The notes below the pieces were generated by a model, which worked only from the letters and a program-made list of their open reading frames with translations, ran no database searches and was not told the origin of the DNA. A program made the translations under genes and the position numbers. From assembly GCA_030765045.1 (NCBI GenBank), contig CM060966.1:65611421-65675420 (forward strand): DNA of 64,000 nucleotides. Direction: 5' to 3'. Numbering within the stretch: position 1 is the first letter of the stretch; each line of letters starts with the position of its first letter. Of this stretch, positions 1-12,385 are shown in pieces. This DNA is from Tenodera sinensis (lineage: Eukaryota > Arthropoda > Insecta > Mantodea > Mantidae).

Positions 1-1229
1 AATTCACTTTGTCTTTCATTTTTTGTCCTATGCTACCAGGAACCGAACTTAGATCACACATTGTTTTTTCAAAGACAGTAAGTGATTCATGCAAAGGAGA
101 TCCAACAGCTTCCAATGCCGTTATGGCTGTTGGTAAGAAAGAAAAATGGACAGATATGAAAGTAACATCCTCTTTTAAACCAGCACCAGACGGAATATTT
201 TGCACAGTTTCCATTGATGAAGCGTCTTTCGAGTCCAAAGAATTAACAACCTCTCCGCCTATTTCTATGTGCTCAGCATAATATAAAACTGCATCGACCC
301 ATGTTCCCCATCGAGTTAACACTGGTGCAGGAGGAAGTCGGATATTAGGTGCTGTTAATCTAAACAACTTAACTCTTTTAGGAGATTTAACGAAAATTAT
401 CTTTGTACAGGACACAAATCTATCTACCAATGGGAAAGAATTGCGTATTGTCTCAGAAATGCGATGAAGAGCATGTGCCAAACAAGTTATATGAATTAAG
501 TTAGGAAAAATACCTTTCAGAGTTTGTCCTGATTTTACCATATAAGGACCTGCATCAGTAACAAATAAAAGTACCCGGTCGTATTTGATTCCACATGGTC
601 ATAGTAATTTCAAAGAGTCCATCACAAACTGGGTCACAGTTACATTGTCAAAAGCCGACAATTCGCGCACATTAAGAAGATAAGGTGTAGTGTTTTGTTC
701 ATTATTTAAAGCACGCGCGATTATATTAGCAATAGAAAGGCGCTCAGAATCAGGGATTTCATCAACAGACAACCACACAAACTGATCCGCTAATTCATTT
801 TGTATATTTGACAATACGTTATTGTAACAATGTCCTACATAAGTCTTACGCAGTGTATTTTCTTTAGGCACTGTGGTCTACTGTACTAGGCAAGAAAGTT
901 TTTAAATGTCGGATTATTAATTTTGAACAAGGAAATATCAGCAGCTAAAATGCTTGGCACAAGTCATAGGAAAATTCAGTAACCCTACTTCCTAAACACT
1001 CTACTAGCTGTTTTTGAACGGGTTCTTTGTTTGCGAGTTTTCTGATTAAATTCTCCTTATGTTTTGCTGTGTTTATGTGCTGAACTATTTGAGCTCTTTT
1101 CTCACTCCCTACATTTTTCTCACACGCTCCACAAAACAGTGCCCTATTATTTGTAGATATTAAATCACCCGAAAACTCTTTCTGTAATTTAATTAATCTA
1201 GCACTGGAAGTTGGTTTTATTTTCGGCAT
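1..1229 (-). pseudogene. hAT-1 transposase relic (BED-type finger N-terminus, RNase-H-like core), copy 1
   Basis: The frame starts at 1229 (MPKIKPTSS). About 30 residues in it has a C-x2-C-x14-H-x5-H pattern (CGAC ... HINTAKH), which fits a BED-type zinc finger like that of the CGGBP1-related hAT group. The frame is lost near 945. A second stretch (871-599) contains the conserved WLSVDEIPDSE segment, and a third (below about 600) contains TDAGPYMVKSG, CLAHALHRISETIR and VLTRWGTWVDAVLYYAEH, typical of the hAT catalytic core. Frames change between the three pieces, so this is a pseudogene. Known role of the family: cut-and-paste transposition by a DNA-binding transposase. Family membership is inferred from motifs read by eye. 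Confidence 0.8.
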
Positions 1230-1771
1230 TTGAAGAGCTCTTCAACATTTATACGCCTAATGTAATTTGGTGGCAACCAGTTCACAACACTGTTACGTTT
1301 GAAGACCATGGCACAACTACTGGAGGGTAGGTAAACGTTGCGATAATCATGCTGCTCAAAAAGTTGACCTGAACTTTATCTTTGTTAATATAAACCTCTC
1401 AGATAACGCACTGGTATTCTCTACGCACAAACATATAATGAAAGGATGGAAACAGGGGGTTCACTGCATGACAACATCACTCACCTCGCGAGTTGCATCA
1501 ACATGTGCAATACTACCAATATGAAAAGTATTATACACATGGGGAGAAAAAAAAAAAAAAAAAAAAAAAAAAAACACATTAAAATATGCAATATAGGGGC
1601 TATAATATTGAAATATTATGCATTTATCAAAATCAAGAAAATATGCAGTTATATGCAACATAAAATCATGTCCAAATAACTGAAAATTCCATAATTCGTG
1701 CACATAATGTAAAAGCATACGTTTTTAACCCCTATGAAAAAACATGCAAATGTATGACCTTCCTAGCCCTA
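1..1771 (-). mobile_element. hAT-1 DNA transposon, copy 1 (partial, left end outside window)
   Basis: This is a copy of the BED-finger hAT family that recurs at 5267-7575 and 23627-25841. The right end is present: reading inward from 1771 on the minus strand it starts TAGGGCTAGGAAGGTCAT, matching the ends of the other two copies. The coding strand is minus. The left end is outside the window, so the 8-bp target duplication cannot be checked; the bases just outside are GTCATAAG. A run of about 28 A lies near 1547-1574. By eye the copy is about 90 percent identical to the 5.3-kb copy, so both come from one family and neither is a very recent insertion. Confidence 0.85.
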
Positions 1772-1805
1772 GTCATAAGTTATAAGTCAGTCAGTAATAA
1801 ATAAA

Positions 1806-2162
<357 letters not shown>

Positions 2163-2649
2163 AAGGTAAATGGAATACAGTAAATAAACAGGTTACATTT
2201 TAATCAACTATGAAAGTGCTCAAAGGCTCAATAAATTGCCTGCAAGCACAACTTTATTCCACTCTGCAGAAAAAAATGTATGCTTCCTAACAAGAAACTA
2301 CACTATTTTTTTTTTTAAATGGAAAATGTAACACGTAGCGTTTGCACTTGGGCAGCAGTTGGTGCAACATATGGCCAGTCAGAAAGGAATCACACCCTAT
2401 CGTATATCAAGTATCATTATCTCTACGACATCTGTATAAATATTGACATTCCTGTCCCCATTTGTTACCTAAGTTCAAAGGGCATCCAAACCATCCTCAA
2501 TAGTGAATTATGAGCGTGGGGCAAGTATCCGAGCCAAACCAGAAGGCTTGGGAAACATGTGTTTCCCAAGTGTTGCATTTCACATGTCTAGCTCTGCGAT
2601 CTGGTAGCCACTAGCAAAAGTGCGTTTAGGAATTTTATTAATACTAGCA
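2163..2649. other. No feature recognised
   Basis: AT-rich sequence without a convincing reading frame or repeat end. The 64-residue open frame at 2319-2513 has no recognisable motif. Confidence 0.5.
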
Positions 2650-3470
2650 GAACTTCCAGCTTCCTTTACCAGCTATACAAAAGTCATCAAGGGTAAACAG
2701 GGCCACATAGGCTACACCCAGAAAATTCGACATTGGTCTAACGATTTTTGAGAAAATACAAATTTTCCATGTAAAGGGTAGTTTGAGGTGAAGGAATTCT
2801 CTTCAAAATCGTCGTACAGCATCCTTGAAAGATATTAAACTTAAATGCCAAATTTGGTTTTTAGCCCACTTTTCAATTTCCTATTCTCTTAGGAACAAAG
2901 TTTCAGATTTGTGTATCGCGGTGAATCGTGCCTCAGACGAGTGTGTCCCCAAAGTTTCTTTTCTTTCTGGAGGATGGGGCTGATAGTCATATTGGCTGAA
3001 ATTTGTGGCTCTGTTATATTAAATATCTTGGAATGACTGAATTAGTGTAGTCTTAAAATTTTGCTTCGTTTGTGGTACATTGTAACGCTTCGAAGTTTAA
3101 TGACAAAATGCTTCAGCAAGCTGCTCCAAACAGGATATAACTAGGGAAAACTGTTCCAAAAGCGAGACAGAGAGGAGAGGGAAAAATCTGATATGTTGCA
3201 CTAACATCACTTTCTCTAATTTTATACAAACTCTTATCCCTTTATCTTCTTCATATTAGTCGACATAAACATTTGCAGAAATTATTTCACTGCTGATTTT
3301 CTAGTAGATGCAAGGGGAATACAGTATATGGGAACACAGTACCATTTTGGTTTAAGCTATTTTTATACAAATGAAATGTATATTTCGAATACTGGTAGGC
3401 TTTGAGCGATAGTAGATTCTTTTAAAGCTTTGAAATTCCGTTCTCTTTGCACGGCCTAAGAGATAAAGTG
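2650..3470 (+). repeat. Degenerate copies of interspersed repeat family A (modules M2 then M1)
   Basis: At 2650-2880 the text resembles the middle of module M2 of family A seen at 26.8-27.3 kb: a CTATACAAAAGTCATC motif, then AGAAAATTCGA and CTTGAAAGATATTAAACTTAAA. At 3187-3450 it resembles module M1 (TGATATGTTGCACTAACATC, then GGCTTTGAGCGATAGT). Both are diverged, so this is an old copy. No coding capacity is visible. Confidence 0.7.
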
Positions 3471-4069
3471 AATAACGACCTTATGTTTGAGAAAAGTTAC
3501 CATCACACAGTTATCAGCCGCCATTAAATTTTGCTGCACATAATGGTCGTTGCCTTTACAAAGTGAAGCTAACACAAGAAGCAAAAGCGAAGTGCATCAG
3601 AAAGTGATTTGACATTCGTTTAATTATTTCGGTAATTATTTCAAGAACAGATTAAAGACACGTGGTAACCTATAAAAATAACATATGTTAAGTGCATAGG
3701 TATTTTAAAAAGGAATAACTATGTTTTTCTTTTCTAAGGTCTTGAAAGTTTAATAGGACGCAAACTCCCCCCCCCCCTTCCCAAACTTAGGTTGTGGTTA
3801 CTCGGGCATCAAGAATGTTCCAAATGGGCCATCTATTTTGGTTCAAACTCACAAATGATTGCTTTTAAATATTAACAACCTGGTGCAAACTTCCTACGGC
3901 GCTTTCCCCACTTTATATTTCTCTCACCCCACTCCCCAGCGTATTTCAATTTCTGCCTCTCTCTTTCTCTCTCGCTACCTCTCCCTTTCCTTCATCTCTC
4001 TCGTTACATCTCACTCTCCATGTCATTCTCCCTTCTTCTCTCCCCTCTCAATCACCCTTTCTTTGTTTC

Positions 4070-4072
<3 letters not shown>
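3471..4072. other. No gene; poly-C run and pyrimidine-rich stretch
   Basis: A run of about 12 C starts at 3766 and the sequence becomes pyrimidine-rich from about 3900. The 108-residue open frame at 3859-4185 is serine/leucine low complexity driven by this composition and is not a gene. Confidence 0.6.

Positions 4073-4133
<61 letters not shown>
4073..4133. repeat. (CT)n microsatellite
   Basis: About 30 CT units at the end of a longer pyrimidine-rich tract. Confidence 0.95.
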
Positions 4134-4138
<5 letters not shown>

Positions 4139-4264
4139 ACCCAATGCAAAGATGCAGGACAGTAAGCAAAGTCTTTTGTTTTTGAAAACTGCTTGATATT
4201 TACCAAGAGTATTTTGCTTTTAAGTTAGTGTATTGATTTAACTGTCTTAATTTATTTGCTGTTT

Positions 4265-4540
<276 letters not shown>

Positions 4541-5266
4541 GTCATACTTTTAGCAGTCTCTTCATACAAACTAGTCTTTAATATGAATGGATTTCAATAT
4601 TTGTTTAAGTTTCTTTTGTTAATAACGTCCTCCAACGTAGTTGTCGTATCGAACGGTGAATGCATGAATGAAATGGGTGAAATGATGCTCAAGTGAGCCC
4701 GAGGTCCATAGAGCTTTAAGTTACAGTATGCGTTTTTCGACCTGAACCTGCTTAGCTGTATGCGCAGTAGTTAGACTAGTCCACTACCTTCTGGGAAGGG
4801 TTTTGGGTCGGTAGTACCCGAGTAGCGTGTGGGTTCACAATAGTGACAGGAATATTCGAATGCAAAATGTCGATGTATTCGATTCTTGAAAGTTCTCGAG
4901 ATGTTCTCGAATCCTTATGCTGTATTCGAATACTTCACTCGGTTTGTTCTCGGTTCTCGTTTGTTAATTACTACTCCGCTGGTTTCGAATGCTCTCGGCT
5001 TGTTCTCGGTTCTCGCTTGTCAATTACTGCTCTGCCGTTATCGAACACTCGGCTTGTTCTCGGTTCTCGTTTGCGAATGTCCTGAGTGCTGTTTTCGAAT
5101 ATTTTACTTGCACAGGCACAGGTGCACTGAATTGAATTCAAACTATAAAAATTATATAAACTGGCCACGCGGCGTTGTAGAGGGGAGGATTGAGCTGACA
5201 CATAAACAATTAAACTTGATAATCACCTGGCCAGTGCAGAATATGAGTATACCGTATACATATAAA

Positions 5267-7575
5267 TAGGGCTCGGAAGTTCATGCCCTAAAAAACACTG
5301 AAATATGCATGCAAATATGCTCTTAAAAACTTGAAAATATGCCAAGAAATATGCACTATTGAATTAAAACAATGCCCCTTTACAGTAGACAAGGCGAGTT
5401 AGTATAAATAATAAAGTTACCTTATTCCTTAGAGGTTAAAGCAGAAGTGGTCCCGCTGCTAGTATTAACTGCTAAATTGGAGTTCACAACCAACACTTTG
5501 CACAAATTTTCAACTGTAAAACATCGTCTGTTGTCTCGCAAAGCACTTTTGTAACGTGTACAACTTCTCTCCACGTCACAAGATGTTATCGGGGCATATT
5601 TAAATGATGTTAACTGTTTCACAAAGAGTCAACTCTCTTGGTGTGACAGATGGTTTTCTTTCGAGGATGTCTCGAATATCGCACATCTGTTTATAACCAG
5701 AATTTTTTGAAATTACATATTTCCCTTTCTCTTTTACTTTTTGTCCTATACCACCAGGAACCGAACTTAGATCACATTGTTTTTTTCAAAGACAGTGATT
5801 CATGCGAAGGAGGTCCTACAGCTTCCAATGCCGTTATGGCTGTTGGTAAGAAAGAAAAATGGGCAGATATGAAACTAACATCCTCTTTTAAACCAGCACC
5901 AGACAGAATATTTTGCACAGTTTCTATTGATGAAGCATCTTTCGAGTCCAATGAATTAACAACCTCTTCGACTATTTCTATGTGCTCAGCATAATATAAA
6001 ACTGCATCGACCATGTTCCCCATCGAGTTAACACTGGTGCAGGAGGAAGTCGGATATTAGGTGCTGTTGATCTAAACAATTTAACTCTTTTAGGAGATTT
6101 AACAAATATTCTCTTTGTACAGGATACAAATCTATCAGAGGGAAAGAATTGCGTATTGTCTCAGAAATGCGATGAAGAGCGTGTGTCAAACAGGTTATAT
6201 GAATTATGTTAGGAAAAATACCTTTCAGAGTTTGTCCTGGTTTTACCATATAAGGACCTGCAAATAAAAGTAACCGGCCGTATTTGATTCCACATTGACA
6301 TAGTCATTTCAAAGAGTCCGTCACAAACTGCGTTACAGGTACATTGTCAGTGCACACATTAAGAAGATAAGTTGTAGTCTTTTGTTCATTATTTAAAACA
6401 CCCACGATTATATTAGCAATAGAACGGCGCTCAGAATCAGGGGTTTCATCAACAGACAACCACACAAACTGATCCGCTAATTCATTTTGTATATTTGACA
6501 GTACGTTATTGTAACAATGTCCGACCTAAGTCTTACGCAGTGTACTTTCTTCAGGCACATGTTGTGGAGTGTACTCGGCAAGAAAGTTTTTAAATGTCGG
6601 ATTATTCACTTTGAACAAGGGAATATCGCAGCTAAGAATGCTTGGCACAAGTCATAGGAAAATTCAGTAACCCTACTACCTGAACACTCTACTAGATGTT
6701 TTTGAACAGGTTCTCTGTTTGCGAGTTTTCTGATTAAATTCTCCTTATGTTTTGCTGTGTTTATGTGCTGAACTATTTGAAATCTTTTCTCACTCCCTAC
6801 ATTTTTCTTACACGCTCCACAATACAGTGCCCTATTATCTGTAGATATTAAATCACTCGAAAACTCGTTCTGTAAACTAATTAATCTAGCACTCGAAGTT
6901 GGTTTTATTTTCGGCATTTGAAGAGCTCTTTAACATTTTATACACCTAATTTAATTTGGTGGGAACCAATTCACAACACTGTTACGTTTCAAGACCATGC
7001 CACAACTATTGGAGGTAAGGCAAACGTTGCGATAATCGTGCTGCTCAAAACGTTGACCTGCAGTTTATCTTAGTTAATATAAACCTCTCAGATAAAGCAC
7101 TGATTATTCTCTACGCACATACATATAATGAAGGGATGGAAACAGGGGGTTCACTGCATGACAACATGACTCACCTCGCGAGTTGCATCAACATGTGCAA
7201 TACTACCAATATGAAAAGTATTATACACATGGAAAAAATAATAAAAACCATAAAAATCATTAAAATATGCAATATAGGGGCTATAATATTGAAATCTTCG
7301 TAAGTTGCATTATCATGCGCAATACTACCAATATGAAAAATATTATCCAGAGGGGAAAAATAATAAAAACCCATAAAAATCATAAAAATATGCAATATAG
7401 GGGCTATGATATTGAAATATTATGCATTTATCAAAATCAAGAAAATATGCAGTTATATGCACCATAAAATCATGTCCAAATAACTGAACATTCCATAATT
7501 CGTGCACATAATGTAAAAGCATACGTTTTTAACCCCTGTAAAAAAACATGCAAATGCATTAACTTCCTAGCCCTA
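5267..7575 (-). mobile_element. hAT-1 DNA transposon, copy 2 (complete, 2309 bp)
   Basis: A complete element with short inverted ends (TAGGGCTCGGAAGTTCATGC on the left; TAGGGCTAGGAAGTTAATGC read inward from the right) and a perfect 8-bp target duplication. The coding strand is minus. The terminal regions contain many AATATGC-type words (5300-5350 and 7385-7460), probably subterminal binding repeats. A short internal duplication at 7195-7400 repeats the segment containing AATACTACCAATATGAAAA. It is nested in the TAGTGA element, so it inserted later. Confidence 0.93.
5422..6917 (-). pseudogene. hAT-1 transposase relic, copy 2
   Basis: The frame begins at 6917 (MPKIKPTSSARLI) with a BED-type finger C-x2-C-x14-H-x5-H (CGAC ... 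HINTAKH) about residues 33-57. Downstream pieces include CLTHALHRISETIRNSFPL (6028-6249), ADAVLYYAEHIEIVEEVV-type residues (5772-6023) and a C-terminal piece near 5422-5622 (FKYAPITSCDVERSCTRYKS), which resembles the hAT dimerisation region. The pieces are in different frames with small deletions, so no complete transposase can be made. The order and spacing match copies 1 and 3. Confidence 0.8.
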
Positions 7576-7843
7576 CATATAAAATATATGTCATGACCTT
7601 CCATTCCAAAGCAAACTGTTTCCAAACAATTGTCATATTCGTGATACTATTTTAAAAACCAAATCATGGAATAACGGAATGCACATTACGAGATCAGTTA
7701 ACTAGAACGCATGGACGACAATGTTATAAATTCGACACTAAATTCATATTTATAATGCAGACATATTATTGATTTTCAAGTAAGCATGTCATATATGCAT
7801 GGTGTATCTACATGTAAACTACTGTTTAACAATGAAAATAAAT

Positions 7844-7989
<146 letters not shown>

Positions 7990-8040
7990 CAAAATTACAG
8001 GGAGAAATGTAACTACATATAATAAAATATTTTGCTAGTG

Positions 8041-9130
8041 AACTTGCAGTCGAATGCAAGAGATTTCGATTTGTCAATATTACTACTAGTGTGTGACAGT
8101 ATCCGAGAACTTGCATTCGAATGCAAGAGATTTCGATTTGTCAATACTACTACTAGTGTGTGACAGTATCCGAGAACTTGCATTCGAATGCAAGAGATTT
8201 CGATTTGTCAATACTACTACTAGTGTGTGACAGTATCCGAGAACTTGTATTCGAATGCAAGAGATTTCTATTTGTCAATACTACTGCTAGTGAGTGACAG
8301 TATCCGAGAACTTGCATTCGAATGCAAGAGATTTCTATTTGTCAATACTACTGCTAGTGAGTGACAGTATCCGAGAACTTGCATTCGAATGCAAGAGATT
8401 TCTATTAGTCAATACTACTACTAGTGAGTGACAGTATCCGAGAACTTGTATTCGAATGCAAGAGATTTCTATTAGTCAATACTACTACTAGTGTGTGACA
8501 GTATCCGAGAACTTGTATTCGAATGCAAGAGATTTCTATTTGTCAATACTACTGCTAGTGAGTGACAGTATCCGAGAACTTGCATTCGAATGCAAGAGAT
8601 TTCTATTTGTCAATACTACTACTAGTGAGTGACAGTATCCGAGAACTTGCATTCGAATGCAAGAGATTTCGATTTGTCAATACTACTGCTAGTGTGTGAC
8701 AGTATCCGAGAACTTGCATTCGAATGCAAGAGATTTCGATTTGTCAATACTACTACTAGTGTGTGACAGTATCCGAGAACTTGCATTCGAATGCAAGAGA
8801 TTTCGATTTGTCAATACTACTACTAGTGTGTGACAGTATCCGAGAACTTGCATTCGAATGCAAGAGATTTCGATTTCTCAATATTACTACTAGTGTGTGA
8901 CAGTATCCGAGAACTTGCATTCGAATGCAAGAGATTTCGATTTGTCAATACTACTACTAGTGTGTGACAGTATCCGAGAACTTGCATTCGAATGCAAGAG
9001 ATTTCGATTTGTCAATATTACTACTAGTGTGTGACAGTATCCGAGAACTTGCATTCGAATGCAAGAGATTTCTATTTGTCAATACTACTACTAGTGTGTG
9101 ACAGTATCCGAGAACTTGCATTCGAATGAA
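8041..9130. repeat. 67-bp tandem minisatellite with an 18-bp palindrome in each unit
   Basis: Successive starts of AACTTGCATTCGAATGCAAG at 8041, 8108 and 8175 give a period of 67 bases, with about 16 units. Most units contain the perfect palindrome CTTGCATTCGAATGCAAG, then ATTTCGATTTGTCAATACTA or a variant with ATTTCTATT, then GTGTGACAGTATCCGAG. At least two unit variants alternate in blocks. The array runs into the right end of the TAGTGA element and resembles its subterminal sequence, so it probably arose by amplification of that sequence. Confidence 0.95.
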
Positions 9131-9210
9131 ACACTCGATTCTTAAAAGTATTCGAGTACAGAGTATTCGATTCTTGAAAGGATTCAGTTCTGCCCATCAC
9201 TAGTTCACAA

Positions 9211-9460
9211 TGCGGGCAACAAAATCAGGTAAGGAGAATACGGCCAGCCTTTCTTCCCCACCCTAGACTTCTTCTCCTCTGTGTTTCTGCAGGGTCAGGT
9301 CTATATAATCAAGCTGTACCTGACATTCATCTTCTTAGGATAAGGGAAAATTTCGGTATAAAACCCTATCCAAATAACTCACCCTAAGTGAGATTCGAAC
9401 TCGCGACCTCTTCTACGTGCGGCAGACACGCTGCCACCACGCAACGGAGGCGGGCACTTA
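9211..9460 (-). mobile_element. tRNA-derived SINE-like element
   Basis: Read on the minus strand from about 9455 there is a tRNA-like head (GCGTGGTGGCAGCGTGTC near the A-box position) and a good B box, GAGTTCGAATCTC, near 9390. This is followed by about 150 bases of unrelated body down to the outer edge of the TAGTGA element. No poly-A tail or target duplication was identified. The SINE call rests on the B box and layout. Confidence 0.6.
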
Positions 9461-10611
9461 AGGTTTAATAATATTATTTACCTCTACCAACAAATGCACC
9501 AGCATACTTGACAAGCTGCTGTTTCATTACAAACCTAAGTATGCAATCTGCATTGTGCAAGCCTACTTTAACGCTCAGGATTTCATAATTAGAGTGTTTT
9601 TAAATCTCAGAGAGTTTATATAACTTTAATGATAACTTTAATCTTCATTTGATTTTGAAAACATCTTAGGAATATGCTGAAACAGTTGGCGTTTACGGGA
9701 GCATGCCGATACGGCAATACATTTAAGATGAAACGCCATATTTATTTCCTCAGCTAAGTTGTAGATTATTAAAAATATGTATATCCCATTTAAGGGTTAA
9801 AGTACAATAACATATAATAATGGCGAGGATCCGAACCCCAGTATATTTAGTGGTCTTTCATGCCCACCATAGAATGGGACTTGGAGAACTATAGCAGTTA
9901 AAGAGCGTCCATAAATAAACACTCAATTTCAAACAAGCCCGGTTTACCGCGTGGCATGCGCATGTACAGCACACCATGAAGGTACTGACCGAGAGGTGAA
10001 TTTATATGTAAGTGTTAAAATCGGCTCGGCTACGGAAGCGTTCGTTTATGCAATTGACAAATGATAGCAGATTTTTTGGAGGTCCTTTATCTAAAGTTCT
10101 AAACTATCCTAATTTTAGTACCAGACTATGCTGAAATTGAAGGGCTTGGTGAAAGAACAAGGTAGCTCCACTTTTAAGCCAAAATGAGTTATATATGATC
10201 CCGGTAAAAAAAAGTTCTCTTTCATTTGACGTAAGAACCAGATGGTTCCATAGAACAGCCACGTTGCTGGAGAGTGAAAGTAGCTACAGTAATTTATTGA
10301 TTCCCGTTACCCAGAAAATGGTTTTAAATTTTGCAGGGCACTTGAAACCCTTGTTCCAAAGGAGTGTCCTCAACTAGTACAAAGAGAAGCTGTGCTCTCC
10401 CAGCAAGACTTCTTAAATACTCTCAAGATAAGCAAGAAGTGGTTCAGTGTAGCAAAATATTAAATGCACTGATTAACGTCAGAGTTTGCCATAAAATACC
10501 TCAATTCTCATGTTTCTTTCTCTACAAAATACCTCGATAAACGTACAGTTCCAATCAAGGTGGGGGTAGCTAAGTTGCATAGCTAATGAAGTTAGCAACG
10601 TAATATGTTCT
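9461..10611. other. No feature recognised
   Basis: AT-rich sequence without a supported gene, repeat end or microsatellite. The short open frame at 10195-10377 has no motif. Confidence 0.5.
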
Positions 10612-10878
10612 CATGGGCGTCGCGAAGGGAGGGGGGGGGGGGGGCAAAGCCCTCGTAAATTAATGAATTCAATGTGGAATTTATTAACTTAGACCATTGT
10701 TTTAATTTTGATGAAAAGGACAATTTTTATTTAGCACAAATTAATACGCTTATCCGCAACAAATACCATAACTCATATCTTTTATAGACGTTGGCCACAG
10801 AATGAATTAATATTGTTTGATTGCAATCTTTCAACATGCCGCCCTCCCGCCCCGAAAAACAGTCTGTCGGCGCTCATG
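10612..10878 (-). mobile_element. Short poly-G MITE, copy 1 (267 bp)
   Basis: The ends read CATGGGCGTCGCGAAG (10612 inward) and CATGAGCGCCGACAG (10878 inward on minus). A G run follows the first end. The middle, read on the minus strand, contains TTGTGCTAAATAAAAATTGTCC, matching the copy at 19200-19468, which lies in the opposite orientation. Flanking octamers (TATGTTCT and TAGGTATA) do not match well, so the target duplication has decayed. Confidence 0.75.
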
Positions 10879-12091
10879 TAGGTATACCTATTTTGCTTTC
10901 CGATATGTGGTTTTACAATGCTTTGGTATCTGAGAGCCTGCCAATACCTTGTTCAAGTAAAGAGCATCAGCATCTGCGCAAGATGTATTTCTATGCTTAT
11001 TAAAATTAATGATGAGCTTCATTTTATATTTTTAAGACTAAATGACTTTAGAAGCTATATATTTTGTTATAATCAATTGACTCTTCTTATATCTTACCCA
11101 TTTCATTAATTACAATATATTTAAGCAGATATTAGACCGGTTTCGTTTAGGTAACATCAGAGATTCTAGCTTCAAACAGAGCATTTAAACCGAAGCCAAA
11201 AAGCAGAGTGTCTTTGGTAATAATTGGCTTACCCCAGTCCTATCACTATTTCAAATTTAAGGCTAATCGAAACAAAACTAAATTTGTATTTATTTTCTTT
11301 GATATCTCAAAACAATTAAAACGGTACCATCTGGTTCTTGCAGCAAGCCCTTCAATTGGGTTGACAACTTTTCTTCCTCTATAGAAACCGGGCTCATTTG
11401 AGGATTATTTCACCCATTTCGTTCATCATCGGATATGACCTAATACGTTACACGACGCTGACTTAAAAAAAAAAAAAATCTTCAAATTGCCATATTATTA
11501 GATACAATACAACACTTGAAACCATTGGCGAGTTGTTTTACGCGGACGGACGGACGGAGTGAGGCTAATAGGCGCTCTGTATATGCAAAACACGTAACAC
11601 ACATTAAATAAAAACGTTTTTGTTCCCTCTCGGTGAGTATCAATCAATATATCGTATTTTGCTAGAAAAGCCAACCTGCTGCCTCGTTCCGGTAAATTTT
11701 GACTGCAGCCTCAATTCAGAAGCGAGCTACTATGTAATCAAATTATGATAAATTGTTAGGAGGCTTTTTATTTACAATTAACCTTAATTTTGTACCGATT
11801 TCAACCAAATTGGATGTGTTGACAAATTTTGTTGAAGCTTTTATGCATAACATTTCCACATTAAAGTGCTTCACCTAAACACTGGGACATCCTAGGATTT
11901 GTTCACATCTAAACTACTCTTAACGTGGTACCGATTTAAACAAATTAAATTTTCTTCTAACTCCTAAATAAAGTAACCTGCAGCGGTGACGAGTTTTCTC
12001 GTGTGCACGAAAGAGGGGAGGGACCGTCAGAAAGCGACGCTAAAAGATGCTTCGCAGCAGCGAAGACGTCTAAAAATAAGTAATAATTAAT
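10879..12091. other. No feature recognised
   Basis: AT-rich. There is a 13-base A run at 11466 and a short GGAC repeat near 11547. No gene is supported; the short frames at 10821-11109 lack motifs. Confidence 0.5.
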
Positions 12092-12241
<150 letters not shown>

Positions 12242-12385
12242 ACATTTATTTGCCTTTGGACATATACAATATGTTTCAAGGATTGTCACAATCTAAATTT
12301 CCTTTTACATACATGGAATAATTCCCCAAAGTTTTATCAAACTGTTTACAACTCATCATTAGCCGTATATATGTACAGTTATCAA

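Larger units (their letters stand above)
5259..7583. repeat. Target-site duplication CATATAAA around hAT-1 copy 2
   Basis: CATATAAA occurs at 5259-5266 and again at 7576-7583, directly outside the element ends TAGGGCTCGG and CCTAGCCCTA. Eight identical bases are diagnostic for hAT-type integration. Confidence 0.93.

Noticed and set aside
4073..4185. Ser/Leu-rich frame 3859-4185 as a secreted or membrane protein
   Set aside because: It is driven by a CT-rich tract and the (CT)n microsatellite.
8041..9130. CRISPR-like array of regularly spaced palindromes
   Set aside because: The whole 67-bp unit repeats, including the spacers, and the window is eukaryotic. It is a tandem minisatellite.
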